NCBI GenBank assembly: GCA_023426435.1
Contig: JAFAAS010000160.1
Location: 1 to 17,210 of the forward strand
Origin: Verrucomicrobiota bacterium
Lineage (GTDB): Bacteria > Verrucomicrobiota > Verrucomicrobiia > Opitutales > Opitutaceae
DNA length: 17,210 nucleotides
Reading direction: 5' to 3'
Shown: piece by piece, positions 1-5,687 of the stretch
How the letters are laid out: each line of letters opens with the position of its first letter
Position numbering within the stretch: the first letter of the stretch is position 1
Notes under the pieces: generated by a model
The model's database searches: none
What the model was told of the DNA's origin: nothing
Seen by the model: only the letters and a program-made list of their open reading frames with translations
Made by a program: the position numbers and the translations under genes

Positions 1-756
1 CCCCCACAACAACTTCACCCCCGCCAGCGCGCTCAACCCCAGCGCCAGATTCTCAAACAACCGCTGATCGATCTTCACCAAAAGCTTCCGCCCCACCCAC
101 GCGCCCAAAAACACCGCCGGCGCGAGCCACAAGTTCAGCGTGAAACTGCCCGCATTGATCAGCCCCAGGTTCATCATGAACGGCACCTTGAAGAGGTTGA
201 TCAGCATGAAAAACACCGCGCCCGTCCCCACGAACTCCATCTTCGGCAACCGCATCGCGAGCAGATAAATTGCCATCAACGGCCCCGCCGCATTCGCGAC
301 CATCGTCGTGAACCCCGCCAGCACCCCGATCGTCGGCGCAAACCAACGAGGCGCTGCAGCCAGCGCCTCGTTGTCCGCCATAGCCTTGGCGGAGGCGGAC
401 CTCCTCCGCGCCAGATGCAGCCCCAGCAACACCAGCACGATCACCCCAATCATCACCTCCGCCTCGCGATTCCCGATCCGCCCCAACGCGAAATACCCGC
501 CAATCACTCCCGCCGCCGTCCACGGAAACAACCGCCACAAAAACTTCCATCGCGTATGCTGCCGATACGCCGCCACCGCGATCAAATCCCCAAAACACAA
601 CAGCGGCAGCACCACACCCGTCGCCTCCTTCGCCGGCAACACCTGCGCAAACATCACCACAAACAACATCCCCAGCCCCGCTATCCCCGTCTTGGATACA
701 CCCACGAAGAACGCCCCGCCCACCAACACCGCCCACTCCCAAAGTTCAAACGTCAT
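1..756 (-). CDS. TSUP / TauE-SafE family membrane transporter (3' end outside window)
   Basis: The reading frame from the ATG at 756 stays open for 252 codons to the window edge, so the C-terminus is missing. The protein is very hydrophobic, with several membrane segments, beginning MTFELWEWAVLVGGAFFVGV. Two TSUP hallmarks are visible: an early GVSKTGIAGLG stretch, and in the second half GVLAGFTTMVANAAGP, the typical G-x(2)-A-G-F-x(2)-M-x-A-N-A-G-P motif. The family (sulfite exporter TauE/SafE, formerly DUF81) moves small anions or sulfur/organosulfonate compounds across the inner membrane; the substrate cannot be read from sequence. It lies 108 bp downstream of recF on the same strand, and nothing ties the two functionally. 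A GC-rich palindrome repeat is inserted in frame in a hydrophilic loop at about residues 119-128. No good ribosome-binding site is seen before the ATG, but the hydrophobic N-terminus fits this start. Confidence 0.87.
   Translation of the reverse strand, partial: MTFELWEWAVLVGGAFFVGVSKTGIAGLGMLFVVMFAQVLPAKEATGVVLPLLCFGDLIAVAAYRQHTRWKFLWRLFPWTAAGVIGGYFALGRIGNREAEVMIGVIVLVLLGLHLARRRSASAKAMADNEALAAAPRWFAPTIGVLAGFTTMVANAAGPLMAIYLLAMRLPKMEFVGTGAVFFMLINLFKVPFMMNLGLINAGSFTLNLWLAPAVFLGAWVGRKLLVKIDQRLFENLALGLSALAGVKLLWG
373..400. repeat. Palindromic GTCCGCC/GGCGGAC element inside the TSUP gene
   Basis: GTCCGCC (373-379) and GGCGGAC (394-400) are outer arms, and TCCGCCA (374-380) and TGGCGGA (387-393) form a nested dyad. 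In the TSUP frame it encodes part of a short hydrophilic stretch, SASAKAMADNEALAA, between membrane segments. Elements with this GGCGGA-type core are widely dispersed in several high-GC genomes; that this is a member is inferred from resemblance. Confidence 0.5.
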
Positions 757-864
757 TCGCGTCCCTTCGTGGTTCAAAGATCGTATCCGCCCCCAACGAA
801 CACGGATCTCGCGAAAGCCGTGGATCCCCGCGGAATCCATCCGTCGTTCGTTTTCCGTTCGCGC
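757..864. repeat. Intergenic decayed repeat cluster between recF and the TSUP gene
   Basis: The 108-bp gap holds GTCCCTTCGTGGTTC (761-775), which recurs exactly at 4518-4532. It also holds ATCCGTG/AACACGGAT-like fragments. At its right edge ATTCGCGCCTTTCG (867-880) overlaps the recF stop codon and recurs at 5610-5623. No terminator or convincing promoter is seen. Confidence 0.5.
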
Positions 865-1962
865 TCATTCGCGCCTTTCGCGGGCAACTTCTTCAAAATT
901 CCCCTCCTTCACCTCAAACACCTGCCACTCCCCCAACTCCGCTTCCGGCAAACTCGTCCCCGTCGCAATCACCTGCGACGCCGCATCCACCGCCGCCCAA
1001 AACCGCCGCCGCCGCACCGGATCCAACTCCCCGAGCACATCGTCGCACAACAACACCGGCCGCACTCCGCTCTTCTCCTGAAACCACGCCGCCTGCGCCA
1101 GCCGCAGCGCCAGCACCAGCGACCGCTGCTGCCCTTCCGACGCAAATTCCTTCGCCGCCGTCCCCTTCACCGAAAACGAAAAATCGTCCCGATGCGGCCC
1201 CGTCAGCGTCGTGCGAAACTGCGCGTCCCTTCCCCTCCCCGCTTCCAGCTTCGCCAACAGCATCTCCGCCGACGCCCCCTCGAAATTCGGCAGATACTTC
1301 AGCCCGCCCCGCTCGCCTTCCGCGTCACATAATTTCGAATACGCCTCCTTCACCTTCGCCGCCAGCTGCCCCATCGCCGTCGTCCTCATCTCGATCAACG
1401 CCGCCGCCGCCGGCGCCAAAATCTGCTCGAACGCCCCCAACTCCGCGTCCCCCGCCCCGCCTCGCTTCAACAACGCATTCCGCTCCGCCAGGGCTTTCGA
1501 ATACGTCTGCAGCGCCCGCAAATACCCCGCGTCAATCGACGAAAGCGTCAGGTCCATCCACCGCCGCCGCAACGCCGGCGCGCCACGCACCAACAGCATG
1601 TCCTGCGACGAAAACACCACCGTCGGAAACCGTCCGATATAATCGCCGAGTTTCGTGATCCGCGTCTGATCGCACCACAGCTCCTTCCCTTCCCTGCGCA
1701 GCTTGATCGTCACCTTGCTCTCGCCCAGCCGCTCGTGCTCGAACTCCGCCGCAATCGCCGCCACCTGCTGCCCGTGCCCAATCAGCACTTTGTTGTCCGT
1801 CGACCGAAACGACCGCAACGCCGTCAAAAACCCCGCCGCCTCCAACAAATTCGTTTTCCCCTGCCCATTCGCCCCCACGAAAAATTGCTGCCGCCCCGAA
1901 AACTCGAGCGCCGAAAACCCCACGTTCCGAAAGTGTCGCAGTGTGAGTTTGCGAAGACGCAT
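865..1962 (-). CDS. recF: RecF, DNA replication/repair SMC-like ATPase
   Basis: This 365-aa protein has the usual RecF length. The start at 1962 (MRLRKLTLRHFRNVG) is chosen because RecF proteins begin with this beta strand; an in-frame ATG eight codons upstream lies in repeat DNA. Walker A is GANGQGKT (30-37). The family-typical TGPHRDD is at 254-260, the ABC signature SEGQQRS at 275-281 and Walker B VLLCDDVLGELD at 303-314. RecF binds ATP and gapped or stalled-fork DNA and, with RecO and RecR, helps load RecA at single-strand gaps in the cytoplasm. The common dnaN/gyrB neighbours are absent; it sits between a TSUP gene and a divergent cyclophilin gene. The last few residues (ARERRE) and the stop codon fall inside a dispersed repeat, so the natural C-terminus may have been replaced. 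Confidence 0.95.
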   Translation of the reverse strand: MRLRKLTLRHFRNVGFSALEFSGRQQFFVGANGQGKTNLLEAAGFLTALRSFRSTDNKVLIGHGQQVAAIAAEFEHERLGESKVTIKLRREGKELWCDQTRITKLGDYIGRFPTVVFSSQDMLLVRGAPALRRRWMDLTLSSIDAGYLRALQTYSKALAERNALLKRGGAGDAELGAFEQILAPAAAALIEMRTTAMGQLAAKVKEAYSKLCDAEGERGGLKYLPNFEGASAEMLLAKLEAGRGRDAQFRTTLTGPHRDDFSFSVKGTAAKEFASEGQQRSLVLALRLAQAAWFQEKSGVRPVLLCDDVLGELDPVRRRRFWAAVDAASQVIATGTSLPEAELGEWQVFEVKEGNFEEVARERRE

Positions 1963-1970
1963 CGAAGCCA

Positions 1971-2082
1971 AAGCTCCAAGCTCCAAGCCCCAAGCTCCAG
2001 AGAATTCTCAATCCTCAACCACGGGAACTGGCACTTGGTGTTTGGTCCTTCTCTGGAGCTTGGATCTTGGTCCTTGGATCTT
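1971..2082. repeat. Long imperfect hairpin of CTTGGAGCTTGG-type repeats upstream of recF
   Basis: The left arm (1971-2004) and right arm (2049-2082) are inverted copies separated by a 44-nt loop. The innermost 15 bp pair perfectly (CCAAGCTCCAGAGAA at 1990-2004 against its complement at 2049-2063), and pairing continues outward with a few mismatches. Each arm is itself built from direct GGAGCTTGG / GGATCTTGG units. It fills most of the 208-bp divergent gap between recF and the isomerase gene, so it must overlap or crowd the promoters of both. Confidence 0.7.
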
Positions 2083-2170
2083 GGAGCTTGGAGCTTCCGC
2101 GCGCGGCCGCGGCCCAACCGCATTTTGCTACTTGCGCCCCCGCGCGCGGCCCCGTTCCTTGCCCGACTCT

Positions 2171-2686
2171 ATGAGCACCTCCGCCACCAAAGAAAACGCC
2201 GTCATCCACACCACTTACGGCGACATGACTCTCTCCTTCTGGCCCGATGTCGCGCCGAAGACCGTCGAAAATTTCAAGAAACTCGCCCGCGAAAAATTCT
2301 ACGACGGCACCGCGTTTCACCGCATCATCAAGGGTTTCATGATCCAGGGCGGCTGCCCCAACACCCGCAAGGGCGAATCCGGCATGCCCGGCACCGGCGG
2401 CCCCGGCTACAAGATCAAGGCCGAGTTTAACCCCAAGTCGCACGTGCGCGGCGTCATCTCCATGGCCCGCTCCGCCCACCCCGACTCCGCCGGCAGCCAG
2501 TTCTTCATCTGCCACGGCGACGCCAAATTCCTCGATCGCCAATACACCGCCTTCGGCGAGCTCGTCGCCGGTGACGACGTCCTCGAACGCATCGCGACCG
2601 TCCCCACCCAATCCGGCGGCGGCGGCGAAAAAAGCACGCCGATCGACCGCGTCGAAATCACCAGCATCGAAATCGTCCCCGCCTGA
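2171..2686 (+). CDS. Cyclophilin-type peptidyl-prolyl cis-trans isomerase
   Basis: The product is 171 aa, a single cyclophilin domain filling the whole protein. The frame is open far upstream, but the ATG at 2171 is chosen because the conserved strand AVIHTTYGDMTLSFWPDVAPKT follows almost at once. Catalytic and binding residues are present: FHRIIKGFMIQGG (49-61; R51, F56, Q59), SQFFI (109-113) and LDRQYTAFGE (121-130), where Y125 stands in the region of the cyclosporin-contact tryptophan of eukaryotic cyclophilins, as is usual in small bacterial ones. The enzyme catalyses cis-trans isomerisation of Xaa-Pro bonds. No signal peptide is visible, so it is probably cytoplasmic. No Shine-Dalgarno sequence precedes the ATG. 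It is transcribed alone, divergent from recF, and ends in two intrinsic terminators. Confidence 0.94.
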   Translation: MSTSATKENAVIHTTYGDMTLSFWPDVAPKTVENFKKLAREKFYDGTAFHRIIKGFMIQGGCPNTRKGESGMPGTGGPGYKIKAEFNPKSHVRGVISMARSAHPDSAGSQFFICHGDAKFLDRQYTAFGELVAGDDVLERIATVPTQSGGGGEKSTPIDRVEITSIEIVPA

Positions 2687-2705
2687 TCGATTTCCACCCA
2701 TGGAG

Positions 2706-2730
2706 GCGCGGTGCCCCCACCGCGCTTTTT
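2706..2730 (+). terminator. Intrinsic terminator 1 after the cyclophilin gene
   Basis: A perfect 8-bp stem GCGCGGTG / CACCGCGC with a CCCC loop is followed directly by five T residues. It lies 20 bp past the isomerase stop codon. Confidence 0.85.
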
Positions 2731-2736
2731 CCCCCC

Positions 2737-2761
2737 GCCCGCGCTCCCGCGCGGGCTTTTT
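2737..2761 (+). terminator. Intrinsic terminator 2 after the cyclophilin gene
   Basis: A perfect 8-bp stem GCCCGCGC / GCGCGGGC with a TCCC loop is followed by five T residues. It begins seven bases after the first terminator. It separates the isomerase transcript from the convergent peptidase gene, whose stop is only 17 bp away. Confidence 0.85.
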
Positions 2762-2777
2762 CATTTCCCCTTTCCGA

Positions 2778-4313
2778 TCACCCGCCCGCCCGCTCCATCC
2801 GCGCGATATACTCCGTCAAACGTTCCACATCCATCCGCATCTTCGGCGGCACCCCTTCCTTTTCCATCTGCTCCACAATCACCCGCGCCGTCGCCAGATC
2901 CTTCACCCGCGCCCGCACCAACGCCAGCGCCAGCAATGTCCGCGGACGCTCCTTCACCTTCGCCAGATTGGCCTGCACGACATTGATGTTTTTCGGCGAA
3001 GGTTTCTCCGCTGTCGCCTCCACCCACGCGAGAATCTCATACGCCTGCGCCTGACCCGGCACGCGCTCGATCGAGCGTTGCAACAAAGTCCGCAGCTCCG
3101 TCGCCCGTTCGTTCGGCAGCCGGAAATACGGATCGAGTCGATCGAACCAGCGCCGCGCCTCCATCGCCGCCACTTCATGATAAATCGCGTGATTCTCCGT
3201 GCCCGCCGCGATCGCCTGCATCCACCGCTCGCGCGCCTCGTGCTCGGCCCCATCCGCCCACGCCTCCGTGCCAAGAATCTCCAACGCCCGAGTGTCGCCC
3301 GGATTCCGCGTCAACTCCTCCAGCAAAGCCAGCTTCGACGTCGCCGCTCGATTCACCCGCAAATCCAGACTGGCCAGATGGAGCGCCATCTCCGGCCGCG
3401 CCACCGCTCGCATCGCATAACTGTTCGCCGCCGCAATCTGCGGCATCGGAAGCTTGAACATCGCGTAACGCCCCGTCTCCACATACCGGCTGAGCTCCCG
3501 CTGCATCTGCCCATAATCCATTCCCAGCGACTCCTCGAACAACGCCACCGGATCCCGCGGATCGCCTTCCGGATTTCGCGCATAATGAAAAAACTCGTTG
3601 CGCCCTTTCTCGTTCCCCGTCGCCCGCTTCGAACGCCCGCAATACCAATAATGCACCAGCGCCCACGACTGCGCATAAAACAACCCGATGCGCCGGCTCT
3701 CGTTGTAACTCGGCGAACCATGACTCACCGCGAACAACTCCTGCATCGGCATCAACGCCTTCCCTCGCAGCGCCGCCACGTGCTCCACGATCGGCTGCCC
3801 CATGATCAGGTGATCCTTCCGCTCGTCGATCGTGGACAAAAATTCCGCCACGCCTTCGCCATACCACGGACCGGGTCGATCCCCCGTCACTGACATCAGA
3901 TAGTGCACGAACTCGTGCATGATCAGCCGTCGCGCATCCTCCGAGGTCCACGCCGGCGACAACACGATCACCGACCGATCCGGACGCTCCAAATAATAGC
4001 CCGCCGTCCGCTCCGCCGATCGCAACGGCGCCGACACATACGGCAGGAACTCCCGCTCGTTTTTGAAATAGTAAATCGTCAGCGGATTCGGCCGCTGCTC
4101 CTTCGCTTCGATCAGCTCCGCAAACGTCGCTCGAAGCAGCTCCAGCGTCCGCAACAACTCCCGCGACTGTCCATCCGACACATGGCTGAACAACTCGAAG
4201 TTCGGCGACTCGTAGCGCTTCCACTTGTCATCCAGCCCCGGCATCTCCGCCGCCCGCGCCATCCCCACCCACAACACCAAAACCACCCACACCGAAGCCG
4301 GAAACTTCATCAT
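2778..4313 (-). CDS. Exported HExxH metallopeptidase-like protein (Peptidase MA-like) with helical C-terminal half
   Basis: The product is 511 aa from the ATG at 4313 (a second ATG follows immediately). The frame opens further upstream to 4424, but those 37 residues look non-coding, whereas MMKFPASVWVVLVLWVGMA is a good signal peptide, cleaved near ARAA. HEFVH at 133-137 is a gluzincin-type zinc motif. GPWYGEGVAEF (148-158) supplies the likely third ligand, E153, as in the Peptidase_MA-like/DUF1570 group. The C-terminal half (about 300-511) is helical with alternating short hydrophobic blocks, suggestive of TPR-like repeats but without clear consensus. Inferred role: a periplasmic or surface zinc protease or protein-binding factor; substrate unknown. 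It is transcribed alone, converging with the isomerase gene. The weak purine run GGACGGG precedes the start. Confidence 0.8.
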   Translation of the reverse strand: MMKFPASVWVVLVLWVGMARAAEMPGLDDKWKRYESPNFELFSHVSDGQSRELLRTLELLRATFAELIEAKEQRPNPLTIYYFKNEREFLPYVSAPLRSAERTAGYYLERPDRSVIVLSPAWTSEDARRLIMHEFVHYLMSVTGDRPGPWYGEGVAEFLSTIDERKDHLIMGQPIVEHVAALRGKALMPMQELFAVSHGSPSYNESRRIGLFYAQSWALVHYWYCGRSKRATGNEKGRNEFFHYARNPEGDPRDPVALFEESLGMDYGQMQRELSRYVETGRYAMFKLPMPQIAAANSYAMRAVARPEMALHLASLDLRVNRAATSKLALLEELTRNPGDTRALEILGTEAWADGAEHEARERWMQAIAAGTENHAIYHEVAAMEARRWFDRLDPYFRLPNERATELRTLLQRSIERVPGQAQAYEILAWVEATAEKPSPKNINVVQANLAKVKERPRTLLALALVRARVKDLATARVIVEQMEKEGVPPKMRMDVERLTEYIARMERAGG

Positions 4314-4387
4314 CCCGTCCGTTATGCCACCCACGCCCCCACCCTCAAGCCGATTGCACCTGCATCCCCCTTTCAAACCCGATCCCT

Positions 4388-4406
4388 TGTCATACATTAA
4401 ATGACA
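4388..4406. promoter_or_regulatory. AT-rich 19-bp dyad, copy 1 (putative operator)
   Basis: TGTCATACATTAAATGACA has perfect 6-bp inverted arms (TGTCAT / ATGACA) around the seven-base centre ACATTAA. It lies 75 bp upstream of the peptidase ATG. The strong AT bias stands out against the surrounding GC-rich DNA. The binding protein is unknown. Confidence 0.55.
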
Positions 4407-4431
4407 TACCCACACCGATCCCAATCCTACT

Positions 4432-4450
4432 TGTAATACATTAAATTACA
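4432..4450. promoter_or_regulatory. AT-rich 19-bp dyad, copy 2 (putative operator)
   Basis: TGTAATACATTAAATTACA repeats copy 1 in the same orientation, 44 bp away start to start. It has the identical centre ACATTAA and a symmetrical change in both arms (C to A in one, G to T in the other), so the dyad is kept. Two sites about four helical turns apart suit cooperative binding of a dimeric regulator; this is inference. Confidence 0.55.
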
Positions 4451-4510
4451 TCAACCTGCCGCGCTCCACTCGCTTCCTCCGCCCGTCTCCCTCTCACATC
4501 TATCCCCGCT

Positions 4511-4602
4511 CGTTCGTGTCCCTTCGTGGTTCCACCTCCTCCGCCGCCATCGCCCACCGCCCCTCCGATCCGTGTCCATCCGCATCCTCCGTGATTAAAA
4601 AC
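4511..4602. repeat. Decayed dispersed repeats (TTCGTGTCCCTTCGTGGTTC type)
   Basis: GTCCCTTCGTGGTTC (4518-4532) matches 761-775 exactly. A second piece at 4568-4602 has tandem ATCCGTGTCC / ATCCGCATCC / TCCGTGATTAAAA units. Similar short units occur in the gaps at 757-864 and 5573-5687. They appear non-coding and lie only in or at the edges of intergenic gaps. Confidence 0.55.
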
Positions 4603-4741
4603 CCAATACAATCCCGTCTTCGTTGTCTGCCGTTCCGCCGTTTCATCGGTCACGCTCCGGGATCCGCCGCATCCGCGGTCCACGCCTCTCGCTTTCCGCC
4701 TTGCGCACCCGCCCGCCACGTTCACAAACGCGGCCTTTTTC

Positions 4742-5572
4742 ATGTCCAATCTCCAAGATCTTCCTCTCGACTCCATCAACGTTTACGGCGGCACCCAGGC
4801 ACGCGTTGCCACCAACGACGACGCCATCGCCAGCTACGCCGACGAAATGTCCCAAGGCGCCATCTTCCCGCCCATCGTTGTCTATTTCGACGGCGCCACT
4901 CACTGGCTCGCCGACGGCTTCCATCGCTACCTCGCCGCCAAACGCATCGAGCGCCCCACCATCTCCGCCGAGGTTCACGCCGGCGGCCGCACCGACGCCC
5001 TTCGCCACGCCCTCGGCGCCAACGCCACCAACGGCGTGTATCGCAACAACGCCGACAAACGCAACGCGACCGAGATCGCGCTCGAGGAATGGCCCGACCT
5101 CGCCAACCCCGTCATCGCCGAGATCTGCAAGGTCTCCGTCGAACTCGTCCGCCGCACCCGCTCCCAACTCACCCAGTCCGGTCGCATCCAAACCGCGGAT
5201 ACCGTCACCGGCCGTGACGGAAAATCCTATCCGTCCCAAATCGAACGCCAGCCGCGCGGCAAAACCGAAGCCTCGTCCTCCGATCGGGCTGGCGGTGGCG
5301 GAGGCGGCGGCTTCTCCCGTGGCAAAGGCGGCGGCGGCGCTTTCGGCGGCACCTCCACCGAACTCGAACAGGAAGCCCGCATGATGATCCGCAAAGGCGA
5401 GATTAATCCCTTCGAACTTCCCTCAATCCTCACCGCGACCGCCGACGACTACGCCGACACCGTGATCAATCTTCTCGGCACGATGAAGCCCGACGCGCCC
5501 AAACGCACCGACGCCCTCCTCCGCCTCCGCCGCTGGATCGACCAAGCCCTCGCCGGCGAAAAGTCCGCCTAA
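4742..5572 (+). CDS. Stand-alone ParB-like protein with glycine-rich linker
   Basis: The product is 276 aa. Residues about 5-80 look like a ParB/Srx N-terminal domain: LPLDSINVYGG opens it, FPPIVVYFDG follows, and HWLADGFHRYLAAKR (54-68) matches the ParB box II position (G-x-H/R-R). A helical segment around 118-145 (ANPVIAEICKVSVELVRRTR) could be a helix-turn-helix. A VTGRDGKSYPSQ motif (155-166) of the sort seen in plasmid- and phage-type ParB-like proteins follows. A glycine-rich linker (183-203) separates an acidic helical C-terminal part. No ParA-type ATPase and no parS-like site are seen nearby, so a chromosome-partition role is unlikely; a DNA-binding regulator or mobile-element remnant is more plausible. 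No ribosome-binding site is visible; the stop is followed by a second TAA. Confidence 0.75.
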   Translation: MSNLQDLPLDSINVYGGTQARVATNDDAIASYADEMSQGAIFPPIVVYFDGATHWLADGFHRYLAAKRIERPTISAEVHAGGRTDALRHALGANATNGVYRNNADKRNATEIALEEWPDLANPVIAEICKVSVELVRRTRSQLTQSGRIQTADTVTGRDGKSYPSQIERQPRGKTEASSSDRAGGGGGGGFSRGKGGGGAFGGTSTELEQEARMMIRKGEINPFELPSILTATADDYADTVINLLGTMKPDAPKRTDALLRLRRWIDQALAGEKSA

Positions 5573-5687
5573 CTAAAGCCGCCTGCGCACGGAGCGGAAC
5601 GAGTGAGCGATTCGCGCCTTTCGTGCCTTGGTGCCTTCGTGCCTCTTGCGGGCGACCCATCCGGCCGCCCGCCCGCGCTCTGGTTCC
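5573..5687. repeat. Convergent gap with dispersed repeat and GC hairpin
   Basis: The gap lies between the ends of the ParB-like gene and tpsB. ATTCGCGCCTTTCG (5610-5623) matches 867-880 and runs into GCCTTGGTGCCTTCGTGCC-type units. A 7-bp stem GCGGGCG (5648-5654) / CGCCCGC (5666-5672) may act as a weak bidirectional barrier, but it has no T-tract on either side, so I do not call it a terminator. Confidence 0.45.

Larger units (their letters stand above)
4314..4741. other. 428-bp divergent intergenic region
   Basis: This gap lies between the divergently transcribed peptidase (minus) and ParB-like gene (plus), so both promoters should be here. It contains two AT-rich 19-bp dyads (4388-4406 and 4432-4450), then decayed dispersed repeats (4511-4602), then about 140 bp of GC-rich sequence before the ParB-like start in which I see no gene, terminator or clear promoter. 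I find no supportable small gene: the upstream extension of the peptidase frame lacks coding character. Confidence 0.6.

Noticed and set aside
53..742. A 229-codon minus-strand frame in the TSUP region
   Set aside because: It is a frame-shifted shadow; the correct frame from 756 gives a hydrophobic protein with TSUP motifs.
4345..4365. A six-codon minus-strand mini-ORF (MQVQSA) after a G-rich run, upstream of the peptidase
   Set aside because: The purine run abuts the ATG with no spacing, and nothing else supports translation.
4314..4424. Upstream extension of the peptidase to an ATG at 4424
   Set aside because: It would put 37 unlikely residues before a clear signal peptide and run through one of the AT-rich dyads.
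5648..5672. GC-rich stem between the ParB-like gene and tpsB as a terminator
   Set aside because: There is no T-tract on either strand and the loop is 11 bases; it may simply reflect GC-rich composition.
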